Origin: Ctena decussata
Taxonomy: Eukaryota; Mollusca; Bivalvia; Lucinida; Lucinidae
Assembly (NCBI GenBank): GCA_963989385.1
Contig: OZ022500.1
Span: 119,515,842 to 119,579,841, forward strand
DNA length: 64,000 nucleotides
Reading direction: 5' to 3'
In this document: positions 46,269-58,815 of the stretch, piece after piece
Position numbering within the stretch: position 1 is the stretch's first letter
Layout of the letters: each line of letters starts with the position of its first letter
The notes under the pieces: model-generated
The model's database searches: none
The model's input: the letters and a program-made list of their open reading frames with translations, nothing else
What the model was told of the DNA's origin: nothing
Made by a program: the position numbers and the translations under genes

Positions 46269-47940
46269 TTTAGCTCACCTGGGCAAATGGCTCCGGGGGA
46301 GCTTATAGGATGGTAAGGCTCCGGCGTCCGGCGTCGTCCGTCAACAATTTCAAACGACGTCGCCTCTGAAATCACTAAGTCGAGTGTAACCAAATTTCAT
46401 GTAGAACCTCTAGGGGGCGGGGGAACAAAAATTTGTTCAAACAGTCCTGGTCACATGACCAACATGGCCGCGACGCCCATATACGGTAAAAAGTTTTAAA
46501 AATCTTCTCCTCCAGAACCAATAAGCCGATGGCCTTGAAACTTGGTATGTAGCATCAAGTACACGAGCACTACCAAGGTTGTTCAAATTATGAAATTGGG
46601 TTAACCTTTTTAACGGTAAGGTCAAATTTGCTTTCTGTAGACGAGGCTTTATTAGCCGAAACTACGTAGTCTGGCCCATGTTCCTACTTCTGTTTGTATT
46701 CTCTGCTCTTGAAGGAACTTTTTAAGATTTTAATTTTATATGGGAAAATGCTGGAACATAAGATTTCTTGGAAACTAATGAAGATTATGACCTGAAAATT
46801 CGTATAAACAGTCATCTTAATGAGTACATGAAAAAAAAATACCTACAAGGGGTCAAGGTCATTTTTTTATTCTCTGAACTTTGACCCTGGTCTCTGATAA
46901 TTTGACACACATCTCCTCAAAAGCCACTGCTCTAGGCAGCGTAAGACGGCACCATTGTTCAAACGGTCTGGGTACCACGACCAACATGGCCGCCACGCTC
47001 ATATATGGTAAAAACCTTAAGAAATCTTCATCTCCAGAACCAATAAGCCGATGGTCTTTATACTTGGTATGTATCATCACGTACACAAGTACTACCAAGA
47101 TTATTCAAATTATGACTTCCGGTTGAGCTTGACCTGATAAGGTCAAATTTGCTTTCTTTAGCTTTTATATGGGAAAATGCTAGAACATAAATTTTCTTGG
47201 AAACTGTAGAAGATTTTACCTTATAAATCGGTATATAAGTCATCTTAATGAGTACATGAAAATTCATGTGTACAAGAGGTCAAGGTCATTCTTTTACCTT
47301 TGACCCTGGTCTCTCATATTTTAACAATTACACACATCTCCTCAAAAGCCACCGGGCCAATTGTAACCAAATTTCATATTCTTCCTCCATGGGCTAAGGG
47401 AACAAAAAAATTATTCAAACGGTCTGTGTCACATGACCAACATGACCAACATGGCCGCCATGGCTATATATGGCAAAAATCTTTACAAATCTGCTTCCCA
47501 AGAATCAAATGATCAATGACCTTGAAATTTGGTATGAAGCATCAGGTACTTAAGACCTATTAAGATTGTTCAAATGATGACCTTGGGCTGACTTTGACTT
47601 TTTTAAGGCAAGGTCAAGTATGGGAAAATGCTAGAACATTAGATTTCATGGCAAGTTGAGAAGAGTTTAGCATAAAAATGGTATATACAGTTGTCTAAAT
47701 TAGTACATGGAATGCGGGTACAAGAGGTCAAGGTCATTCTTTGACCTCTGACCCATATCTCTCATATTTTGACAATGTCAGACGTCTCCTCAAAAGCCAC
47801 CGGGCCAATTGTAAACACATTTCATACACAGCCTCCAGGGGCTGAGGTAACAGAAATTTATTTAAGCAGTCTAGGTCACATGACCTACATGGCCACCATA
47901 CTCAGGTTAGTGATTCAGGGCCTCATGGCCCTCTTGTTTT
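46269..47940 (+). repeat. AGCTCACCTGAG dispersed repeat, second long copy
   Basis: It starts TTTAGCTCACCTGGGCAAAT with CCGGCGTCCGGCGTCGTCCG and ends TGATTCAGGGCCTCATGGCC plus CTCTTGTTT, like the copy at 7838-10030. Internal segments repeat around GTCACATGACCAACATGGCC (near 46449 and in altered form near 46974, 47428 and 47876). A 100-bp foreign segment (46641-46738) interrupts it. Confidence 0.75.
46641..46738 (+). repeat. Short dispersed repeat, AAACTACGTAGTCTGGCCCA
   Basis: About 100 bp inserted in the AGCTCACCTGAG repeat between GCTTTCTGTAG and TATGGGAAAATGCT. A second copy at about 58432-58850 is itself split by a CACTA-like insertion. Confidence 0.65.
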
Positions 47941-48107
47941 TGTTTGGCAGTTAAATGGTAACAATTCACATACCCAGCAACAAATAATTCAGTTACGTGT
48001 TTTCGTTTCAGCTTTTCACTTTAGTTGAACAATAGTCAGTCGTTTATCGGGCTGCAAAAAGCTTCTTAATTTCGCCCATTTTTATTACATAGGTAACAAT
48101 ATCATAT

Positions 48108-48210
48108 GAACCGCAACATGAGAAACCCCAGGCTGATCTGAGATGCGAAGGCTGATCTAAGTATGCGCTGGGCGCACAACCACTTTGTTGGTTTTGTCGT
48201 GTTGCGGCTC
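48108..48210. mobile_element. Palindromic MITE, GAGCCGYGACACGAG family, copy 4 (deleted)
   Basis: Only the two outer parts remain: CCGCAACATGAGAAAC at the left and CACAACCACTTTGTTGGTTT plus TGTCGTGTTGCGGCTC at the right. The central ~120 bp seen in full copies is missing. Confidence 0.7.
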
Positions 48211-48680
48211 AAATGTTAAGCAGCTGCTAGCTAAATTATAATATTAGAAAGAGCAGACAATCGGAATGACGAATATTATGGCCTACCTGGAAATCTGAGA
48301 CATTGTTTCGCAATAGTATACAGATCTAGTACGCGCGGTGTCGCCTAAAAATAGTTTATGCTTTTGAGGATCGTTGCACTCTTTTGTACCAAGACTTTTA
48401 CAGTTTACTATGTGACTGGCTAAATGAAATGGTATAGGAGGTATATGGGCTAAGTGTTGCTACAAACTCGCATACAAATATACATGTAAATTTAGAATGT
48501 GTAAGCCTTTTATTTTAGTTATTTGATGTTTTACTTTTTATTTATCTTTTTATTTCAACAAATATATTGTTCACTTTGTTTCCTGTTCATGATTTTCGCA
48601 TGCATTGAAATCAATGCCTATAATAAGTTTTGTCAGTGAAAGTCCTATACCGAAACAAACTAGCATACCCAAATGTCATT

Positions 48681-48850
48681 GAGACAGATTTCAATCTATA
48701 TCGGGCCGACTCCCAAAGAGAGAAAAAAATCCAAACAACCTCACCCTTACCTACTGCAAGCACAGTAGGCCCTTGTCCTACTTTTATCCTTAGTAGGACG
48801 CCCTGGCACTGAATGTTAGACGCAGCACCATCGCACCACCCGACCACCCC
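48681..48850 (+). repeat. Dispersed repeat, TATATCGGGCCGTCTCCCAAAG family
   Basis: GAGACAGATTTCAATCTATA, TACCTACTGCAAGCACAGTA, AGTAGGACGCCCTGGCACTG and CGCAGCACCATCGCACCACC recur at 59639-59830 and 63060-63465. Probably a SINE body or other short retroposon. Confidence 0.7.
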
Positions 48851-49513
48851 GCAAACTCTATACAAGTTTGTTGGGAATCAAGCCAATAGTTCAAGCAATA
48901 TCTCGTTTTAATGAAGAATTCACATACTTAAGGCCTTTTGTGACCTAGGAAAATGTGACCAATACCTTATCCCGTCTTAAACTTGTCCAAGTGATATAGC
49001 CCTGCAAATTTAGTGAAACTCCATCCATTGCTTCCAGAGATATCGTGGTCACAAAAAACTGCCACGCCGACGCGGAATCCGATACAACGAGATTCGAACA
49101 AAAAGGAATCTTCCTGGCCTTTGGTGCGGGGTGGGACGTAATATTCAACAAGATAGAAAGAAAGCAACGGGTGATATGGTTTCAAGATTAAAAAAAAATC
49201 TAAAATGAGTGTCCCTTAAGAGCAATAAATAATTGCACTTCAGAAAAAAACCCAATAGAAGGCGCCTTTCTTTCGGATTCGGAAGTGCATGGTTATTTGT
49301 TTCGGATTTGGAAGTGCACAATTATTAATGATTAGTGTCTACCTGACTCCTACACGAATTATATCGTATTACCGTATGCATGAATATTAAACATAACCTT
49401 TTCAAAATCACGCGATAACCTGGATTTCGTCGAATTATTGCATTGCAAGCGGTATTTCGACCTTGACAGTGCTTGCCTACATATAGAACGGAGGCATAGC
49501 ACATCTTATTCCC

Positions 49514-49520
49514 TATATAA
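49514..49520 (+). promoter_or_regulatory. TATA box of the WSC-domain gene
   Basis: TATATAA lies 39 bp before the ATG of the signal-peptide exon, in the context TTCCCTATATAAGAATTTTG. Transcription would start about 30 bp downstream, near 49545, leaving a very short 5' UTR. Confidence 0.6.
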
Positions 49521-49558
49521 GAATTTTGTGAGAGTCTTCAAACAAATCATTCTTCAAA

Positions 49559-49610
49559 ATGTCGACACTGTTAGTTGTCAGCATTCTGCTCGTGATCGGC
49601 GAAGCTGCAG
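49559..49610 (+). CDS. WSC-domain secreted protein, exon 1 (signal peptide)
   Basis: The ATG in context TTCAAAATGT opens MSTLLVVSILLVIGEAA, a compact hydrophobic signal peptide. The exon ends with G before a consensus donor GTAAGT (phase 1). Joining to the exon at 55557 gives GGA (Gly) at the junction. Signal-peptide exons closed by phase-1 introns are common in animal extracellular modular proteins. A TATA box sits 39 bp upstream. The product is expected to enter the secretory pathway. The downstream exons carry a WSC domain, and the gene continues beyond the window. Confidence 0.75.
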
Positions 49611-49694
49611 GTAAGTTTTTATGTTCATTATAAGTTGAAGATGTTCCGTTTAAAGAAAAAGCGAAATAGTTCATCACTAAGTAATAAAATAAAT

Positions 49695-49914
49695 GAGCCA
49701 CGACACAAGAAAACCAACGAAATGGTTGTGCGCCCAGCGCAGACTCAGATCAGCCTTGGCATCCGCCCAGTCTGATCAGGGTCTTCGCTGTCCGCATGAA
49801 GGTAGCTACCCTTTAGGTGCAAAGCGAAGACTGATAAGAATTTACGGATGTCCAGGCTGATCTGAGTCTGTGCTGGGCACATAACCACTTTGTTGGTTTT
49901 CTCGTGTCGCGGCT
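49695..49914. mobile_element. Palindromic MITE, GAGCCGYGACACGAG family, copy 5
   Basis: A full copy from GAGCCACGACACAAGAAAAC to GGTTTTCTCGTGTCGCGGCT, 80 bp after the exon 1 donor. Inner pairs are as in the other copies (GCGCCCAGCGCAGACTCAGA / TCTGAGTCTGTGCTGGGCAC). Confidence 0.8.
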
Positions 49915-52908
49915 TATTTTATCATTAGAACTGAATTGCTTTTCTTTATTACCTCCTCTACCTTTTTATTATTGCTTAATTATTTAGTGAAGGCGTATCG
50001 TTACGTGCTACATTGTAAAACTCCCGGTACGTGCGTCGAGCGTTAAAAGAGGTACAATGTTTCTTCTGTCAGTTGACCCTAGGAAGATGACAATGATTAT
50101 CCAAGACGCAACACCGAGTTAGAGACGCAGCCAGGGACTTATGGGATGCTTATGCTTCCTATAAGCTGACCCATCACATCAAGGACCTAAGTTTTCGTCA
50201 TACATTTATATGTAAAAGATAACACATAACACACAATGATAGGACACAAAGGTTCCCACCGAGATCTATAGTGGCGATCAAATTCAGCAGAAGAACTGGG
50301 GTCGTATCTATGAAACTACATAAGTCGTAGCTATGTTGTTGCTAAGGCTAAGTTTCTGTGAAGGAGATTCCCTACAACTATGAAATTTGCTCTAGAGGGA
50401 CAGTCTTTTTCAGACTAGCCTTAAAACAGCACAGCAACCACTTAAGTCGTTTCATTAATACGGCCCCTGCTCATTTAAATCTAAGTGAACAATACTTCTG
50501 ACATAAAAGCTCAATTGCCACTATAGTTATATAGAGTGGAAACTGCGACACTGTATATTCTCCTCTCTCTAAATCGTTACCAGATTTACGGCGACACCAC
50601 ACTTACGTCGACACTCATATTGCTTGTATCAGCTAATTAATAACAACGTCCTCCCTAAAAGACTTTGATCTCCTACAATAGTTCTCTGCCCTGGAGATAG
50701 TTATTTGTAATACTTATGGATTAGCTGTCAGCATTGTTCGCAGTGTGACCCAGGCGCATTTTACCTTGTCAAAAATGTACGCCGACACGGAATACTCAAA
50801 CTCGGAACCGACAGGAGCTCCTTCCAATAATAAAAGACGGCTAAACAAATGAATGGCCGTCTTGTATAGCAATGAAAATATTCAGTTAACGAGCAATTAG
50901 TCCGTAATTATACAGACTGAGTCATAATACATTGATTCATGACATCAACTGATTACCGTACCAATAGTAAAAAATGTCAGTGCCCAAAACGAAGCCTCTT
51001 AAGTATGCTCAGAGAAATAGCCTAAATAGCATCTGCAGTCTTAAGAGTGACACATATCATCAAATAAAGAATTTTACCAATAGAAATAAATCCTAAAGAT
51101 GCGTGTAATCAAATCTGTCTTTTTTGCGCGTAAACATCACGCTTTCGCTGTTGCCTTGATCGAGTCTGTCGAAAGAGCGATTATCCTCGTGCCTTTCTCT
51201 AACCTGATACGAAGTATGACCAGCTAATTTGACAGAATAACAAATTACCGCGTTTATACGCTAGGTGCAATAAGAATATTAACTTAATTGAAGACGTAAC
51301 ACGGCGAATTTCTGGACTTACAAACAGGAGGAGCACGGCATATCCCAGTACTCACTTGTTTTTGTAACAGTCACAATATGAAACGAGAAATTGTTACAAT
51401 CATGCGTTTGTGTACATGCAATCGTGGGGCTTCGGCAGCTGATGAATGTACTTGTAAAAAATATGCTGTATGCTGTAAATGTAAAATTGTTTACTTATCT
51501 CCCTTCTCATTTCTATGCTTTTAATGGGTCATGTTTCTGGATATTGTAATTCCTGGATATCTGATTTTGTCTGTATTAAGAGGTCATCAGGTATCATACA
51601 GTGGAGAAAACTGCTACGATAATTTCAGTTCGTTTATCAGAGAGAATCGACATGATGTTTCGCTAGAAAAGCGCAATTTGTACCCCCCCCCCCCCCCGCA
51701 CCCTCAGTTACTTTTCCAAGTTGTTTGTATAACTAAGTGCAAAAGAACCAGTTGCCAAAAGGGGGTTTTCTTGGAATAATTATAATTGAATAATATTTTG
51801 TGAACAATTAGCCCTATGTAGGGAACGTTCATTCATAAAAAAACTTAAGTCGAACGGAGCTTTGGTTTTATGTACACACAGACATAAAAGTGGGTGGGGT
51901 AATTCCATACCAGTCCTCCTTAATATACAGATTCATCATTCATTTAAGTGTCCTCCATAGTCCAACCATTCGTAGAAATGGCTAAATACTTATCACTATG
52001 AACAGGGGTTCACTTGCATTTTCTGATTAAATGATGGTTGATGCGCGTATATAGAGTCATATAATGAGCAAAAAGTAAAAAAAAAAATATTTCGTGAAAC
52101 ATTATAATTTCTCTACAGAATATAAATTTCCTTTTCTGATTTCCCCGTCGAGCGATTCAGTAAAAGCAAACGTGAGAAACTCACGGTGGACCATGCCTGA
52201 ACATTTTTTTACTATTTTATTTAACTTAATGATATCGAAAGAAGGTCAGTTTAGTTGCCAAATCACTTTTTTCAAAACCGATAAATATGAAACTCATGGA
52301 CGTTTTCTTCGTTTAAAGTAAGCTAATAGAGGCCATTTACACTGACAAAACTGTAGTGAGAACCTTGCAGCGATACCTGACGATACACTATTTATGAATT
52401 TATACAACCGATGGAGCAATCATGGTACCTTGAATATTCTGACAGAACTGATTGAGAAAACAATGCTAATTCAGATCATGCCAGAGTCTGCAGTCTGTTT
52501 GCCAATCGTGATATGAAACATGTTCTTATCAGATAAATGGACTTGTCTAAGCTCAAACATGGAAAAGCCCATTATAAACATTGTTAAGGTGTCCCATTAT
52601 CTACGCAAACTACATTCTTTTTAAAGGTGCACTGAACCCTACAATTTCTTTATCTTAAAGCATGTGAGAGCAGAGGGTCGTAGGTTGACCTCTTAACTTT
52701 CAAATTCAGAAACATGACTATAGAATGATAAAAATACAATGTACGGGCTTGGAACTACAGACATTGTTTTGATTCTGTTTAAATGCATTGCTTAACTAAC
52801 TTGTATTTTGTGGAGCAATTTGTCATTTTTTGAAAGCATCTCCTGCGATTTTTTTGTCAGTTATATTACTCAGTTTATATACACCATCCCACAGTTTATT
52901 ACCAAACG

Positions 52909-53113
52909 TGGAGTCCCTGTAGTTCAGTAGGCATAGCGCTTGCCTGCTAATCTAAAGGTTCAAGGTGATAGCCCCGCTGGAGGCGGGAATCTTTTCAATT
53001 GCAAACGGGGTTTCTCTGTATACAGCCATTCATTATCACCCACTAATCGACCTAATATGACTGAAAAACTGTTAAAAGGGACATAAAATCGCATATCATC
53101 CATCCATCCATCA
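52909..53113 (+). mobile_element. tRNA-derived SINE
   Basis: The tRNA-like head GTCCCTGTAGTTCAGTAGGC carries an A-box-like TAGTTCAGTAG (52920-52930) and a degenerate B box GGTTCAAGGTG. The body CCGCTGGAGGCGGGA and the 3' part ATATGACTGAAAAACTGTTA match the SINE at 60161. It ends in an ATCC microsatellite (53096-53113). Confidence 0.7.
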
Positions 53114-54760
53114 CTGAACGTGACGGTGGAACCAATTTTCGTAATGATTTGTTTTTAGAGATTTTTCCACTGGTAGGGACATAAGAGACTTTAAGTCTGT
53201 AACATACAAAATAAAATTGACATCTTTCAGACTTTTAATACAAATTTCTGCATTCAAGGGCAATAACTCGTTTTTCAGAATATTTACCGGAAAATGCTCA
53301 TAATTCTGCAATGTCCGGTCATTGGCAAATACTTGCATCAAATGAAGGGCAATTCTATTGCTTGATGGAGAAACGTTGTGGTTTTCCACAAAGTTTGTAG
53401 GTGCAAACTATACAAAAATCTTACAATTGCAAATAAAGTGATATCTTTTAGCATAGATATGTAGTGGACACAAAAACCATATATCATCTTAAAGTGTCTC
53501 TACTGGTTATTTATTATATGCTACAAACTTTAGTCATTCTTTAATTGGAAGACCGTAAATTACCAATTAGTTTCATAAGGGTCGACTGGCATGGAATTAC
53601 CCCACCCACATTTAAGAAATAATGTACACAAAATCAAAGCACCATTTGACTTAAGCTTTTTATATATGAATGACCCAACAAAGTCCTAATTGTTCACAAA
53701 ATATCAATCAATTATGATTGTACCAGGAAAACCCTCGTACGGTAATTTATCCTTTTATGTAAATATTATTCACGAAAAAGATGAACGCTTTGCATACTTT
53801 CTGACAAAACCACAATATGTACTTCCATTCTTCGGACGTCAGGAAAGTCTTGTATCATCATGCAGTCTTAGGAGAACCCTCTGTTTGGTAGATTTATTCC
53901 ATTGATTCTATATATCTGTCTTTGTCTGTTGTCAGTTGCTGGCGAAAGTATGTGTACTTATTGTACCCGTTGCCTATCTTTTTACTTAGTACTGATTAGC
54001 CGCTTAGGAGGTCTAAGCATGCACAGGAATAGTGTTTAAGTAAACAGACCGTCCCGACATGACCATAGCTGTTTACCGTGGACGTAAAGCAATAAAACAA
54101 CAAGAAATTGTGGGGTACATGTTATAAAGTGTAGAGTAAAGAACACCTGGACGCAAAAAAATTCTTAGTTTCATTTTGCTCGATACTTTGCCTGTCTTTT
54201 AATGTACGAAAAACGTTTTTCCTGATTGTTCGTAAACTTTATCACAAACACTTTATCACATAGTATTAATAACAAAGAGGGAAAACGTCGGCGAAAGAGC
54301 CCATGGGGAAGTCCATTTTCTTCTTTTCCATATCCTGATGGTCATTGTTTCAGCGACTGCTGGAACAACTATGTTGTTATAATATCGGCTGCCGTTGTTG
54401 TACCCATAGACAGTGCTTCTACTGCAATATTTAAGCCTTATTTCAGACCCATAAAGTCAGTTGGATCGTGCCATAGGTTTATACGTAACTTGGAACACTT
54501 CGAAAACGTGTGGGTCGATGTTTGTTTAAAGTATAAGTCGTTTATTTTGGTAGTTTATTTTTGTTGAGTTCACCCGTTGAAACATTGCGAAAGCTAGGGC
54601 AAGGGGTTGGATTCATATAAAAAAAAAGTAAAAAAAAAAACGGTAAAAGGAGTCCAGTGGATCGATGCTGGCCGCTCTACAGCGGTTAAAATTCATTGTA
54701 ACTACTTGTTATTGTTAGTTTTAATTTAAACAATATTTTATTTCCACATAAACATAACTG

Positions 54761-54976
54761 ATCCGCAACACGACAAAACCAACAAAGTGGTTGTGCGCCA
54801 AGCGCAGACTCAGAGCAGCCTGGACATTCGTCCAGTCCAATCAGAGTCTTCGCTGTTCGCATGAAGGTAGCTTAGACCCTTAGCTATAAGCGTCTGGTCG
54901 AATTGGGCGGATGCCCAGGCTGATCTGTCCACGCTGGGCGCACAGGCACTTTGTTGGTTTTCTCGTGTCGCAACTC
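54761..54976. mobile_element. Palindromic MITE, GAGCCGYGACACGAG family, copy 6
   Basis: From ATCCGCAACACGACAAAACC to TCTCGTGTCGCAACTC, with GCCTGGACATTCGTCCAGTC / GGGCGGATGCCCAGGCTGAT inside. Second copy in intron 1. Confidence 0.8.
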
Positions 54977-55556
54977 AATATAATACAACACATGGATGTA
55001 TTGGAATTAGGCAGCCAGCTTGAGCTTATAGACGCCTTTTAATTGTTATTGTTGTTCATGTCCGTGCTTTTGTTCACCTATTGTGTGAGTGGTGTTTCAG
55101 TTGGGGAGCCGAAGAACCACCTGACCCCAAGGTTATAAACATTTTTCATGCTCAACTCAACTAAGCATAATTTTTTTGTAAAGTACAGATTTTTTCTGGC
55201 TGAAATTAGCCGAGTTTGAAAATTTTTCTTTGCTTATGAATATGAAAATGCCAACATTAGTCGGCACTTTTATATTTATCAGCAGAGAAAATTTCATGCT
55301 CAGCTGAGTTGAGGACGCAAAAAGTTTTTGAACCTTGGGGGCTGTCGGAATAAAAGATACATTCATTCAGTTTGCCGTGCCCTCAAGAACAGTTTTAAAT
55401 TTATGTTTACACTTTATTCCCTTGTGGCTTTCTGGCCGCCATATGGGATCTGATAGTATTTAGTTCCTGATCTTCCCACTTTGCTGTGAATAAAAAAAAA
55501 TAAGCAAATATAGTGGATGTTTATAATAAAAACAAACAATATATCTCATTTTTTAG

Positions 55557-55667
55557 GATCTGAAAGATACGTTGGTTGTTTTGAGGACCCAAACAATACC
55601 GAATTACCTGGTATTACTGTCGATAACAAAAAGGTGAAGAAATGTATTGACTTTTGCATGTCAGAAG
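55557..55667 (+). CDS. WSC-domain secreted protein, exon 2 (WSC first half)
   Basis: The acceptor TTTTTTAG and donor GTAAGT bound 111 nt, phase 1 to phase 1 (37 codons). The exon encodes GSERYVGCFEDPNNTELPG, ITVDNKKVKKCIDFCMSE. YVGCF and CIDFC are the start and second block of a WSC domain, a cysteine-rich carbohydrate-binding-type module found in yeast cell-wall sensors, polycystin-1 and kremen. Three of the eight expected cysteines are here. The domain completes in exon 3. The reading frame runs past the donor as a pseudo-extension that has no WSC features. Confidence 0.8.
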
Positions 55668-56109
55668 GTAAGTGCATTAAACACATTTCCCGGTATATTT
55701 ATGAAATGACTGTTTTCAAAATCGTGAACTTGGCCATTTTGCCACATCAGATGACCTATCGACATTTTATACCTTGTGTGTGCGGCTCCTTCTACAGTTT
55801 TTTATTAATCATTTTGAAACATTACAGGCTTCTGTTTCATTGTCTCTTGATGTTCATGTGAGTTTATGATTGCAGTCATGACATTTTTGCCACATCTTTA
55901 TGTTTCGAACTGATGCCCAAATATATAATCAGTGAGTGCCTTGTGTGCGTAACTCCTAATAGAGTTTTGAAACAATCAATTTGATGATTTTGATAACAAC
56001 CAGGTCTTATAACATGATCTAATAATTTGCATGCGCTTTTTTGTAGAATCGCCAGATCAGTTCTGTTACCTTTTATTCATTTCGAATTAAGTTAAGAGAT
56101 AGATTCTCG

Positions 56110-56549
56110 CTAAAAGTGATTTATTGCTAATATATCACTGGTTGGCGGTCAATCGTGAAGTGGATATATCCCGAGAGCTGCGCACTCGTTATATATAAAC
56201 ACTGACGACTGAACAACAATCAGTGATATATTTTAGGCAACAAATCATCATTTGTCAGTAAACATCTTTTTCGATTCTAACGCAGGGGAAACGGCGTAAA
56301 AGCAAGTGTATTCATCAGATACATGTATTTCCCTTTTTTCCGCAATTATATCATTGAACTATTCCCGCCAACAACTTTGACTGCAATAGCAGCATTAACA
56401 TGTATTTCATAAGGTTTTAATGCGAGAAAACGACGTTGCACCGTCTAACGGCATGGAAATGAAAATAACTCAGAATGGCGTCCGAATGGCGCTAAATAAC
56501 GTCACGCTGTTTCGCCCAGTGATGTGTCACGTAATATATCACTTTACCA
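56110..56549. mobile_element. Possible TIR element with AAAGTGATATATT ends
   Basis: The left end GCTAAAAGTGATTTATTGCT and right end GTAATATATCACTTTACCAG are imperfect inverted repeats. The interior (ACGACTGAACAACAATCAGTG, CAACGTTGTCG-like) has no frame. Weakly supported. Confidence 0.4.
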
Positions 56550-56959
56550 GATTTTACCATTGGCTATATAGGCGACCAGTGTTGTAATAATTTTTCAAGC
56601 TCAAATACTAACAAAGTTTATAGACAATAGCCATCTTGTATGCACAACTCACAGAGTTTTATACCGGTTTGTCATGTTTGTTTGAAACTTTTTTTTTGTT
56701 ATTTATTTTTTTTCTTCATATTGTCTCATGGTACAAAAGTTTTTACATAGTACATGTAATACATAATACTGTTTCAAGAACATCTGGCCAATGCGCCCAT
56801 TTGGTTTCCAGTCACTCAAAAAAGGAGGAATATATCGAAATACATGTCAGATTTTACAGTTGAAATTTTGCAGGTGTTTACGACATGACATAGTCTTATA
56901 GACTAATAACTTGCCTGTGGTTCTTGTAAAGCCTCCAGATGAAATTTTATTACATTTTT

Positions 56960-57865
56960 TATGCCCCATGACGATAATCAGGGGGCATTATGGTTTCCCC
57001 CTGTCCGTCTGTCTGTCCCTCCCTTTGTCCGTCTGTCCATCGCATTAGTAGCATGTTTGTGTAATCAAGTCCTCCCTCTTTGAAACTTTGCTCACATTTT
57101 GCACATACTGAAAATGTGCATAAAGATATTTAATGGTCAAAAACTAATTTTTGGCAAAATAACAGGCTTTGGACTTTAGACATTTTCGGTGTTGATTTCT
57201 GATGTAGGGTAGCAATTATGTGGAATAAACTCCTCCTATAGATCAATTCGAAACTTTGCACACATGTTGTAGACAAAACGAAAATGTGCATGAAGAATTT
57301 TTATGGTCAATAAAAGATATTTTACAAAATTAAGGGCTTTCGAACTTTAACATTGTCAGTGTTAGTAAGTGATGTAGGGTAGCAAGTTACTGTAACCAAC
57401 TTCTCTTACAGTTTTTCATGGATCAATCTGAAACTTTGCACACATGCTGCAGATATATTTAAAATGTGCATGAAGACTTCTAAAGGTCAGAACTTAATTT
57501 TTGACAATATTATGGGTTTTCTAACTTTGAAATATTAGTGTTTGATATCAGTATGTATTCTACTTTTCTCTCAGTTCATGATGAACCACTTTGAAGCGTT
57601 GCACACCTGTTACAGACACAATTAAGATATGCTTGAAGGTGTTTCATGATAAAAAAATAGTTAGTAGCAAATTTCAGGCTATGGAACTTATTTTGAATCT
57701 TTATTAAAAAAAATAGTAAACCAGTTAATGTTCTCAAGACATACAACTTTTTTTGACTTATCCTGTTGGGACTATGCCCACACCTCTTTTAGTTTGTGAT
57801 GGTTGTGGGCGGACGAGTCGGTGGGCAAGGGTAAAGGGTAGCACGGAGGCATAACCTGTGTCTTA
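56960..57865 (+). repeat. ATGCCCC-type dispersed repeat with ~175-bp internal units
   Basis: It begins TTTTTATGCCCCATGACGAT and GGGGGCATTATGG with CCGTCTGTC motifs. Units around GAAACTTTGCACACATG and AATGTGCATGAAGA recur near 57081, 57251, 57431 and, degraded, 57592. It ends GGGCGGACGAG...GGAGGCATAACC. Similar to repeats widespread in molluscs. Confidence 0.65.
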
Positions 57866-58493
57866 CAGATATTATTTTCTAGTTTGCATTTTGAACTCAG
57901 TCATTTTTCAGGCTCAAATACTATCAATTGACAATGGTTACCTTATGTGTGCCACTCCTCATACGCTGTTTTTTTCCTTCTATTTATTTATTTATTTTAC
58001 ATTTTGGCCTTATGCATTGCTCTTCTTTTTCCAAAGGCGGGAAACATAAATTCATCGAATTTGCTTGTTTATTTAGTGTAAGTTGTGTCAAACTGTGTAA
58101 CGTCCCTTCTTCTGAATGTGTTCTGTGCTTTAAGATTTTAATTTCACTTTACTGCAGCTGGTGTGTTCCGTGTGTCGGCCGTAAAACGTCTCCCCGTACA
58201 TCGTTTATAGTGCACATTATATTTCATTTTGTCCTTTTGAGATCAGCGTATATGTTCTGAGGAATCTAAAATTTTAGATTGGTTTAGACTCTTATTCTAG
58301 ATCATCGTCTTTTATATTATTTGGACTCTTTTTTTATACTTATCAGTCTTTGAATCGACTGCCAAAATAAAATTAAAAATTTCAAGATGCGTTTGTCTGG
58401 TTTCGTCACCAGATATTGTCAGGGTCACTGAAGAGGCTTCATTGGCCGAAACTACGTAGTCTGGCCCACGTTCCTTTTTCTGAATGTGTTCTG

Positions 58494-58815
58494 CACTGTA
58501 AAAATTTTCCGTAGGCTTTACGGTAGAATACCTGGCAACCAGCTGCCAGTCCATATTCCGTTAATTGAACGGAAATCTGCCAGTAGAACATATTTTGAAA
58601 TCTCTGTCTGGTAGAGTTATGTTAACAGACCGCTCTCGAAAATATCTTTATAGGGTTGAAGGGCTATATGACCAAAACAATACCTGTCTTATTCTACCTT
58701 GCTCTGCGCGATGACTCCGCCAATGTTTACGGGCGCCCGTAAAAATAACGGGAAATGGACTGGCAGCTGGTTGCCGGTTAGTCTAAAGTAAAATCTGCGG
58801 AATTTCTTTACGGTG
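58494..58815. mobile_element. 322-bp CACTA-like non-autonomous element
   Basis: The ends CACTGTAAAAATTTTCCG and CGGAATTTCTTTACGGTG are inverted. Homology extends through CCGGYAACCAGCTGCCAGTC (near 58538 and, reversed, 58757). It splits the short repeat also seen intact at 46641-46738, giving a clean insertion with a TG duplication (58492-58493 and 58816-58817). The CAC...GTG termini fit CACTA-type elements; the 2-bp duplication fits less strictly. Confidence 0.65.

Larger units (their letters stand above)
49611..55556 (+). other. Intron 1 of the WSC-domain gene (5.9 kb)
   Basis: It starts GTAAGT and ends TTTTTTAG. It contains two palindromic MITEs, a SINE, and a C-run (51683-51697). Short open frames inside (for example 51531-51779 and 54226-54567) show no domain. 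A further small exon cannot be excluded, but the protein reads sensibly without one. Confidence 0.6.

Noticed and set aside
45689..46393. 234-codon minus-strand open frame
   Set aside because: Its length comes from GAAAAGACG repeats that lack stops in several frames. The composition is low-complexity Arg/Lys/Phe, with equally open frames on the other strand.
54226..54567. 113-codon plus-strand frame inside intron 1 of the WSC gene
   Set aside because: No domain. It has no splice sites compatible with the phase-1 flanking exons.
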